Positions 58,407 to 64,000 of a DNA stretch of 64,000 nucleotides are shown here, piece after piece. Source of the DNA: Pseudomonadota bacterium (GTDB lineage: Bacteria; Pseudomonadota; Gammaproteobacteria; UBA9214). A program made the position numbers and the translations under genes. Position 1 is the first letter of the stretch, and the number at the start of each line of letters is the position of its first letter. The notes under the pieces are model-generated. The model saw only the letters and a list, made by a program, of their open reading frames with translations. It had not been told where the DNA came from and did not search any database. The stretch is from NCBI GenBank assembly GCA_041395565.1, contig JAWLAI010000009.1, forward strand, positions 98,391 through 162,390. Reading direction: 5' to 3'.

Positions 58407-59783
58407 TCAGCCGCTGGCGGCGGCCCGCCCCAGCCGCTCCAGCAACTTGTCGTGGATGCCACCGAAGCCCCCGTTGCTCATGACCAGGATATGGTCGCCA
58501 GGCGCAGCGGCGGCCACCACGGTCGCGGCCAGTTCGTCGATGGACGACGCTACCGCGGCCGGCACCGGCAGCGCCCGGGCGACGTCGGCCAGTGTCCAGC
58601 CGAGTCGTGCGGGCTGGTACAGCCACACCGCGTTCGCGCCCTGCATGGCGGCAGCGAGCGTATCCCGGTGCACGCCCATCTGCATGGTGTTGGAGCGTGG
58701 CTCCAGCACCAGCAGGATGCGCGCCGTCCCGACATTGCGGCGCAAACCCTGCAGGGTGGTGGCGATCGCGGTGGGATGATGGGCGAAATCGTCGTACACC
58801 GTGACGCCGCCCGCGCTGCCGCGCACCTCCAGACGCCGCCTGACGCCCCGGAATTCAGCCAGCGCCGCAATCGCCTGAGCCACCGGCACGCCGGCATGGC
58901 GGGCGGCCGCGAGCGCTGCCAGGGCATTGTGCACATTGTGCTCGCCCAGTTGGGTCCAGCGCACCGTTCCGGCCACCTGTCCGTCCAGCAACACATCGAA
59001 ACAACTCCCGTCTGCGGCCTGCAGTTTGGCCCGCCAGCGCGCGGCGTCCGCATGTAGCCCGACCCGTTCCACCGGTGTCCAGCAGCCGCGCTGCAGCACG
59101 CGTTCCAGGTTGGCGTCAGCACCGTTGCTGACGATCAGGCCCGCTCCGGGCACGGTTCGCACCAGATGGTGAAACTGGGTTTCGATAGCCGCCAGATCGG
59201 GAAAGATATCAGCATGATCGTACTCGAGGTTGTTCAGCACCAGCGTGCGGGGACGGTAATGCACGAACTTGGAGCGCTTGTCGAAAAAGGCGGTGTCGTA
59301 TTCGTCCGCCTCGACCACGAAGAAGGGCGTGTTGCCCGTCCGCGCCGAGACGCCGAAATTGACCGGCACGCCGCCGATCAGGAAGCCGGGCGCCAGGCCG
59401 GCCTGTTCGAGGATCCATGCCAGCATGCTGGCGGTCGTGGTCTTGCCGTGGGTGCCGGCCACCGCCAGCACCCAGCGTCCCTGCAGTACGTGTTCCGCCA
59501 GCCATTGCGGTCCCGACTGGTATGCCAGCCCGGCATTGAGCACATGCTCCACCGCGGGATTGCCGCGCGAGAGGGCATTCCCGATCACGACGCAGTCCGG
59601 CGCCGGCTGCAGCTGCGCGGGATCGTAGCCCTCGTCGAGCGTAATACCCTGTGCCGCGAGTTGCGTGCTCATCGGTGGATAGACGTTGGCATCCGAACCG
59701 CTGACGCTGACGCCCTGTTCGCGTGCGAGCAACGCGATGCCGCCCATGAAAGTACCGCAGATACCCAGGATGTGAATGTGCAT
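58407..59783 (-). CDS. mpl: UDP-MurNAc:L-Ala-gamma-D-Glu-meso-Dap ligase
   Basis: 458 residues, full length. MHIHILGICGTFMGGIALLA is the Mpl N-terminus, SGSDANVYPPMS the UDP-sugar site, AGTHGKTTTASML (109-121) the Mur-ligase P-loop, FVVEADEYDTAFFD the central acidic site, and VYDDFAHHPTAI the C-terminal catalytic region. It joins recycled murein tripeptide directly to UDP-MurNAc with ATP in the cytoplasm. It is followed on the minus strand by no close gene and preceded by a small membrane protein 13 bases away, with which it likely forms an operon. Confidence 0.97.
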   Translation of the reverse strand: MHIHILGICGTFMGGIALLAREQGVSVSGSDANVYPPMSTQLAAQGITLDEGYDPAQLQPAPDCVVIGNALSRGNPAVEHVLNAGLAYQSGPQWLAEHVLQGRWVLAVAGTHGKTTTASMLAWILEQAGLAPGFLIGGVPVNFGVSARTGNTPFFVVEADEYDTAFFDKRSKFVHYRPRTLVLNNLEYDHADIFPDLAAIETQFHHLVRTVPGAGLIVSNGADANLERVLQRGCWTPVERVGLHADAARWRAKLQAADGSCFDVLLDGQVAGTVRWTQLGEHNVHNALAALAAARHAGVPVAQAIAALAEFRGVRRRLEVRGSAGGVTVYDDFAHHPTAIATTLQGLRRNVGTARILLVLEPRSNTMQMGVHRDTLAAAMQGANAVWLYQPARLGWTLADVARALPVPAAVASSIDELAATVVAAAAPGDHILVMSNGGFGGIHDKLLERLGRAAASG

Positions 59784-59796
59784 GAGCTAGGGCTCC

Positions 59797-60315
59797 TTAC
59801 GGGGCCGCTCCGGCGGCAAGCTGCGGGAAACCGGCCAGTATGATCTCAGTGCTGATCAGCATGTACACCAGCGACACCCCGAAACCGAGGGCCAGCGAAC
59901 CCGACAGGGCATGGCGCATGATATGGGCATTGACCAGCAGGTTCCACAACAGCAACAGCAGCCAGGCGACCGCCGCCGGACCGGTCGTGGCAGCCGCCCC
60001 GGTCACTGCGACCAGCAGCACTGCCGGCAGGCCCAGCAGGCTGCCACTGCCCGTCAGCGCCGCCAGGGTCTGGCCGATACGCGCCGGCCGGCCGGTCAGG
60101 TAGAGCAATCCCGCGACGAACAGCAGCAGCAGTCCCAGCTCCAGCAGCGCCGCCTGCGCACCGTCCCGGAACCCGCCGGTCATGGCCGCAAGCGTCATCG
60201 ACACCAGCAGATAACTGCCCGTCGACACGAGCAGCACCGTACGCGATGCGGACAGATCCTGGGGCGCTGCGGCGAGTACACAGAGCCCGAACCAGAAACG
60301 CAGCAACTGCTTCAT
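59797..60315 (-). CDS. Conserved small membrane protein
   Basis: 172 residues with about five hydrophobic segments (TVLLVSTGSYLLVSMTLAAM, AALLELGLLLLFVAGLLYL, LLGLPAVLLVAVTGAAA, AVAWLLLLLWNLLVNAHIMRHAL, ALGFGVSLVYMLISTEIILAGF). No family is recognised; similar small membrane proteins sit beside mpl in other Gammaproteobacteria. It starts 94 bases after adk and ends 13 bases before mpl, so the three genes are probably transcribed together. A cell-envelope role is only suggested by context. Confidence 0.75.
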   Translation of the reverse strand: MKQLLRFWFGLCVLAAAPQDLSASRTVLLVSTGSYLLVSMTLAAMTGGFRDGAQAALLELGLLLLFVAGLLYLTGRPARIGQTLAALTGSGSLLGLPAVLLVAVTGAAATTGPAAVAWLLLLLWNLLVNAHIMRHALSGSLALGFGVSLVYMLISTEIILAGFPQLAAGAAP

Positions 60316-60409
60316 GGGCCGCAGCTAGCGGCTGCGCCGCGGCGGGCGAACACGCCGGGTACCGGCCGGTACCGGCGTCGGGATGAACAGGGCAAGCGGC
60401 AACAGTCTC

Positions 60410-61732
60410 CTAACGCGGCTTGCCGGCCAGCTTGCTCCTGCCGGCAGTCGGCTTGCGGACCGGTCGTCTGGCTGCGGCTTGCTGAGATGGCGACTGCCGC
60501 TGTTTCGGCTGCGGGCGCCGCTTGGCGGAGGATTTCGCGGCAGCCCGCTGCGACGCCGCCTTGGGCTTCGCTGCCGCCTTTGGCTTCGGCGCGGCCTTGG
60601 GCGTCGCTGCCATCTTTTTCTTCGGGGCGGCCTTTGGCTTCGTCGCAGCCTTCCGCTGCGGCGCGGCCTTCGGCTTCGCTGCCGTCTTTTTCTTCGCGGC
60701 GGCCTTCGGCTTCGCTGCCGTCTTTTTCTTCGCGGCGGCCTTCGGCTTCGCTGCCGTCTTTTTCTTCGCGGCGGCCTTCGGCTTCGCTGCCGTCTTTTTC
60801 TTCGCGGCGGCCTTCGGCTTCGCCGCAGGCTTCCGCTTCGGCGCTGTCTTTGGCTTCGCTGCCGCCTTTGGCTTCGGCGCGGCCTTGGGCGTCGCTGCCA
60901 TCTTTTTCTTCGGGGCGGCCTTTGCCTTCGCTGCAGCCTTCTGCTTCGGCGCAGCTTGAGCGGAGGTCACTTTGCCGGCAGCAAGTGCCGCAGGCGCGCG
61001 CCCGGTCTTGCCGCGCGTCGCCTTGTGTTTGGCCACGGCCGCGCGGATGGCATCGTTGCGACGGGCCTCGGAACGGGTGCTGGTCTTGACCTGGTCAACG
61101 ATCCGCACGATCGCCCGGAACACATCGTCTACCGTGCCGACGCCCTGTACCGTGCGCAACTTGTCCTGCGTGCGGTAGTAATCCAGCACCGGCAGTGTCT
61201 GCGACTCATAGACGCGCAGGCGGCTGCCTATCGTCTCCTCGTTATCGTCGCTGCGGTGGCGCAGCCTGCCCCCGCAGCTGTCGCAGCGGCCGTCTATGTG
61301 CGGCGGAGCGTAGAAGATGTTGTACATCTGGCCGCAGGACAGACAGGTGCGCCGGCCGACCAGACGCTGGATCAGGGCATCGACATCGACGGCAACCAGC
61401 AGGGCAAGATGCAACGGACGACCCAGCCCGGCCAGGACGGCGTCTAGGGCCTCGGCCTGCGCCAGGTTGCGTGGGAAACCGTCGAGAATGAAACCGTTGC
61501 GCGCATCCGCACGGGCGATACGCTCCTGAATGATGCCGAGCACGATGTCGTCGCTGACCAGCTGACCCGCGTCCATCGCGACCTTGGCCTGGCGGCCGAG
61601 CGGCGTCCCGGCCGCCACCGCCTCGCGCAGCATGTCGCCGGTCGAGATTTGTGGCAGACGGTATTTGTCCTCGAGCAGTTTCGCCTGGGTTCCCTTGCCC
61701 GAACCGGGCGCACCCAGAAGTACGATTCTCAT
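60410..61732 (-). CDS. adk: Adenylate kinase with long Lys/Ala repeat tail
   Basis: 440 residues against about 215 for normal enzymes. Residues 1-217 are a complete long-form adenylate kinase: P-loop GAPGSGKG 7-14, STGDMLR 30-36, DGFPRN 84-89, and a zinc-type LID with Cys130, Cys133, Cys150 and Cys153. From about 218 to the end the chain is Lys-, Ala- and Pro-rich (AAKPKAAAKKK-type), like the histone H1-like tails of AlgP and Hc proteins; four exact copies of KKKTAAKPKAAA lie in the middle. The kinase part should be active; the tail may bind DNA, RNA or polyphosphate. No stop or frameshift separates the two parts. Confidence 0.93.
   Translation of the reverse strand: MRIVLLGAPGSGKGTQAKLLEDKYRLPQISTGDMLREAVAAGTPLGRQAKVAMDAGQLVSDDIVLGIIQERIARADARNGFILDGFPRNLAQAEALDAVLAGLGRPLHLALLVAVDVDALIQRLVGRRTCLSCGQMYNIFYAPPHIDGRCDSCGGRLRHRSDDNEETIGSRLRVYESQTLPVLDYYRTQDKLRTVQGVGTVDDVFRAIVRIVDQVKTSTRSEARRNDAIRAAVAKHKATRGKTGRAPAALAAGKVTSAQAAPKQKAAAKAKAAPKKKMAATPKAAPKPKAAAKPKTAPKRKPAAKPKAAAKKKTAAKPKAAAKKKTAAKPKAAAKKKTAAKPKAAAKKKTAAKPKAAPQRKAATKPKAAPKKKMAATPKAAPKPKAAAKPKAASQRAAAKSSAKRRPQPKQRQSPSQQAAARRPVRKPTAGRSKLAGKPR
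60665..60808 (-). repeat. 4 x 36-bp perfect tandem repeat in the adk tail
   Basis: Four identical 36-base units at 60665-60700, 60701-60736, 60737-60772 and 60773-60808, each coding 12 residues. A fifth, diverged copy follows, and a longer block (KKKMAATPKAAPKPKAAAKPK-type) is found on both sides. Identity at all third positions shows recent duplication. Confidence 0.97.
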
Positions 61733-61961
61733 GACGCGTTGCGATCCCCTAGCATATTGATTTTATTAACTTCCTGTTCTGGCGAAGAATTTTGAATACT
61801 GATATATATATTTTTGCATGGCCGCTGCGCGGGACAGCGTTTAAGCTACCCCCTGCACGTGGTTCAAGTCAACGAAGCTCATGAAATAAATCAGGTTTTG
61901 AGCTAGAATTCCTGCCCTTTGACGGCCTGTCCGCGGCGACCCACAAACGGCACCAGCACCT

Positions 61962-62300
61962 ATGAGCGCAATCGAAGATTTCACGGACAGTGAATTGTGG
62001 ATCATCCGCACGACGCTCGAGGAACGCTACGGCGAGCGCATCGAACCCCAGCTGGCGGATACCGAACTGCGCCTGAATCCCCATGCCACCGAGCTGACCG
62101 TCTGCCCGGCAGCCTACTGGGAACACGCTGGCTGCCATTTCATTGTTTGCAAGACCGGCGCCACGCGCTACCGCTGCCAGTTCTACTACCGCGTGCACCA
62201 GATGTTCGGAACCGGCATCGAGGAATTCGATGACCTGTCGGAATGCATGGTCACCTTGCTGCAGGTGCAGGCGGATCACATGGCCAGCGAACGGGATTAA
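61962..62300 (+). CDS. Conserved hypothetical protein, 112 aa
   Basis: 112 residues, soluble. SAIEDFTDSELWIIRTTLEERYGERIEPQLADTEL suggests a helical N-terminus, followed by TVCPAAYWEHAGCHFIVCKTGATRYRCQFYYRVHQMFGTG, rich in Cys, His and Tyr. I do not recognise a family. It is divergent from adk; about 230 bases lie between them, with an A+T-rich stretch (GATATATATATTTTT near 61800) that likely carries promoters. A G+C-rich hairpin just after the stop separates it from the phosphofructokinase gene. Confidence 0.75.
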   Translation: MSAIEDFTDSELWIIRTTLEERYGERIEPQLADTELRLNPHATELTVCPAAYWEHAGCHFIVCKTGATRYRCQFYYRVHQMFGTGIEEFDDLSECMVTLLQVQADHMASERD

Positions 62301-62307
62301 CCAGCAA

Positions 62308-62392
62308 GGGGTCGGGGCCCGGCAACATTGCCTGTCTGTCACGCTGACGTCAGAAGGCCAGCGTATACAGGCAACACCGGGGCCCGACCCCC
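62308..62392. repeat. Long imperfect inverted repeat (REP-like hairpin)
   Basis: Left arm 62308-62335 and right arm 62367-62392 pair: GGGGTCGGG with CCCGACCCC at the base and TTGCCTGT with ACAGGCAA at the top, with a mismatch and small internal loop between. The loop holds a palindrome CTGACGTCAG (62344-62353) and the left arm a smaller hairpin GGCAACATTGCC. No T run follows. It lies between two plus-strand genes. Confidence 0.8.
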
Positions 62393-62416
62393 GAATTACC
62401 AACGGAGAATCAGCAC

Positions 62417-63688
62417 ATGGCAAAAGCGAAAAAGAATGCATTCTATGCCCAGTCCGGCGGCGTCACGGCGGTCATCAATGCCTCGGCCTGCGGCGTGATC
62501 GAGACCGCGCGCAAGCACAAGGACCAGATCGGCAAGGTCTACGCAGGGCGCAACGGTATCATCGGCGCACTCACGGAGGACCTGATCGACACCAGCAAGG
62601 AATCCGGCAAGGCCATCGCGGCACTGCGTCACACGCCGAGCGGCGCATTCGGCTCCTGCCGCTATAAGCTCAAGAGCCTGGAAGCCAACAAGCGTGAATA
62701 CGAGCGGCTGATCGAGGTGTTCGAGGCGCACAACATCGGCTATTTCTTCTATAACGGCGGCGGTGACTCCGCGGACACCTGCCTGAAGGTCTCGCAGCTG
62801 TCGCAGTCCATGGGCTATCCGATCCAGGCCATCCACGTGCCGAAGACGGTGGACAACGACCTGCCGATCACCGACAACTGCCCCGGCTTCGGCTCGGTGG
62901 CCAAGTACATCGCGGTCAGCACGCGCGAGGCCAGTTTCGACGTCGCCTCCATGGCGAAGACCTCCACCAAGGTGTTCGTGCTGGAAGTGATGGGGCGCCA
63001 CGCCGGCTGGATCGCGGCGGCCGGCGGCATGGCTTCCACCGAGGACGTCGAACTGCCGATCGTCATCCTGTTCCCTGAGGTCGTATTCGACCAGGCGGCA
63101 TTCCTGGCGAAGGTCAAGGAAAAGGTCGAGAAATACGGCTATGTCTCGATCGTGGTCTCGGAAGGCGTGCATGACGCAGAGGGCAAGTTCCTGGCGGACC
63201 AGGGCCTGAAAGACGCCTTCGGCCATGCCCAGCTCGGCGGTGTCGCCCCGGTGATCGCCAACATGGTGCGAGAAGGCCTGGGTTACAAGTACCACTGGGC
63301 CGTGGCCGACTACCTGCAGCGCGCCGCGCGCCACATCGCCTCGAAGAATGACGTGGATCAGGCCTACGCCATGGGCAAGGAGGCCGTGAAGCTGGCACTG
63401 GCCGGCAAGAACTCGGTCATGCCGACCGTGGTGCGCACCTCGAACAGTCCCTATCGCTGGAAGGTGGGCGTGGCCGACCTGTCCAAGGTCGCCAATGTCG
63501 AGAAGATGATGCCCAAGAACTTCATCACGCCGGACGGCTTCGGCATCACCAAGAAGTGCCGCGAGTACCTCGAACCGCTGATGAAGGGCGAGGACTACCC
63601 GCCCTACGGTAAGGACGGCATGCCGAAATACGTGCAGCTGAAGAACGCGCCGGTCAAGCGCAAGCTGGGCGATTTCGAAATCAAATAA
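62417..63688 (+). CDS. pfp: Pyrophosphate-type 6-phosphofructokinase
   Basis: 423 residues. N-terminal FYAQSGGVTAVINASACGVI, then NGGGDSADT at 113-121 and PKTVDNDLP at 142-150. An Asp in GGGDS and a Lys in PKTVDND in place of the Gly residues of ATP enzymes are the classic marks of pyrophosphate-dependent enzymes. MGRHAGWIAAAGG near 194 binds fructose 6-phosphate. It interconverts fructose 6-phosphate and fructose 1,6-bisphosphate reversibly with pyrophosphate, as in many methylotrophic and sulfur-oxidising Proteobacteria. CGGAGAA at 12 bases upstream is the ribosome site. Confidence 0.95.
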   Translation: MAKAKKNAFYAQSGGVTAVINASACGVIETARKHKDQIGKVYAGRNGIIGALTEDLIDTSKESGKAIAALRHTPSGAFGSCRYKLKSLEANKREYERLIEVFEAHNIGYFFYNGGGDSADTCLKVSQLSQSMGYPIQAIHVPKTVDNDLPITDNCPGFGSVAKYIAVSTREASFDVASMAKTSTKVFVLEVMGRHAGWIAAAGGMASTEDVELPIVILFPEVVFDQAAFLAKVKEKVEKYGYVSIVVSEGVHDAEGKFLADQGLKDAFGHAQLGGVAPVIANMVREGLGYKYHWAVADYLQRAARHIASKNDVDQAYAMGKEAVKLALAGKNSVMPTVVRTSNSPYRWKVGVADLSKVANVEKMMPKNFITPDGFGITKKCREYLEPLMKGEDYPPYGKDGMPKYVQLKNAPVKRKLGDFEIK

Positions 63689-63756
63689 CCACATCGCCGC
63701 ATGGCGTGCGGGGCCACACGCCCCCGCGCCACGCGGCAGCCGGGTAGGGAGGCACC

Positions 63757-63954
63757 ATGACGCTCGCCAAGGCACGTGAACTGCTCGCTGTCCAGGCGCA
63801 CATGGGGGGCGGCTACAACAGGAACGCGGCCAGGCTTATCCTGGCCGAGATCCAGGCGGATCACGGCCAGGCGGCCGTCGACGCCCTGATCCGCGAGTTC
63901 GACCTGGAAACACTGTTCGGACTCACGCCCGGCACGGTATTCAAAAAACCCTGA
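63757..63954 (+). CDS. Small conserved hypothetical protein
   Basis: 65 residues with a strong ribosome site (GGGAGG seven bases before the ATG). The sequence MTLAKARELLAVQAHMGGGYNRNAARLILAEIQADHGQAAVDALI is helical, ending DLETLFGLTPGTVFKKP. No family is recognised. It follows pfp by 68 bases and may share its transcript. The last bases merge into an inverted repeat. Confidence 0.75.
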   Translation: MTLAKARELLAVQAHMGGGYNRNAARLILAEIQADHGQAAVDALIREFDLETLFGLTPGTVFKKP

Positions 63955-63988
63955 GCGGATCAAGGGGGTCAGACGCGATTGATCCGCT
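63954..63988. repeat. Short inverted repeat at window end
   Basis: Perfect 10-bp arms AGCGGATCAA and TTGATCCGCT around a 15-base loop GGGGGTCAGACGCGA. The left arm begins at the last base of the small gene's stop codon. No T run follows, so it is not a typical terminator; the loop has the GGGGTCAGAC core seen in REP-like elements. Confidence 0.8.
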
Positions 63989-64000
63989 GAAACACCGAAC

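Noticed and set aside
60660..60820. CRISPR array in the 36-base repeats
   Set aside because: The repeats are directly adjacent without spacers and encode protein in frame.
60522..60959. Phe/Ala-rich repeat frame on the + strand opposite the adk tail
   Set aside because: Antisense reading of the Lys/Ala repeats; no start signal or context.
63690..63735. G+C hairpin after pfp as a terminator
   Set aside because: Stem is present (GTGCGGGG / CGCCCCCGCG-like) but imperfect and no T run follows.

Overview
The window is chromosomal DNA from a Gammaproteobacterium of the Chromatiales/Ectothiorhodospira kind. This rests on gene content: an exosortase A (XrtA)/PEP-CTERM exopolysaccharide locus with its PrsK/PrsR two-component system, an mpl gene, and a pyrophosphate-type phosphofructokinase. 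Genus cannot be read from the sequence. Most of the 64 kb makes, exports and decorates a cell-surface polysaccharide.

Layout. (1) 0-20.6 kb is a patchwork of glycosyltransferases, an O-antigen-ligase-type membrane protein, two CapK/phenylacetate-CoA-ligase-like adenylating enzymes, a glutamine amidotransferase, a methyltransferase, one secreted repeat protein and one frameshifted glycosyltransferase pseudogene. Parts of it (about 0.4-3, 10.5-13.1 and 14.4-15.9 kb) are visibly A+T-richer, and it has long non-coding gaps, as expected of a variable, transferred region. (2) 21.3-36.6 kb is a nonulosonic acid (sialic-acid-like, best fit legionaminic-acid-type) cluster. It has a LegB-like 4,6-dehydratase on the + strand and a compact minus-strand run legC-neuD-neuA-GT-neuB-unknown-ptmE-DUF4910-sialidase-like-pyruvyltransferase-GT52-like-flippase. 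Several genes in it overlap by ATGA. The hydrolysing 2-epimerase (LegG/NeuC) is not here, while one gene at the pathway's centre (30433-31809) has no recognised function. (3) 37.3-53.4 kb is the XrtA core: two deacetylases, a FemAB-like protein, outer-membrane protein, export lipoprotein, tyrosine kinase and chain-length regulator, then prsT, xrtA, prsR and prsK. (4) 54.1-55.5 kb holds two small secreted proteins with C-terminal sorting signals, behind a strong sigma-54 promoter match and ended by a strong terminator. (5) 56.5-64 kb holds an FG-GAP/calcium-repeat secreted protein and housekeeping genes (mpl, adk, pfp), with adk carrying a long lysine/alanine repeat tail.

How they work together (inference on known families). 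Sugar nucleotides, including CMP-nonulosonate, are assembled into repeat units, flipped, polymerised and exported through the Wzz/Wza-like XrtA apparatus. PrsK senses a signal and PrsR activates sigma-54 promoters such as the one at 54.1 kb. XrtA cleaves the sorting tails of secreted proteins so that they can join the polysaccharide matrix. The most unusual points are the nonulosonate cluster with a GT52-like and a sialidase-like gene inside an XrtA locus, the adenylate kinase tail, the doubled CBS pairs on PtmE, and the unassigned gene at 30433-31809.
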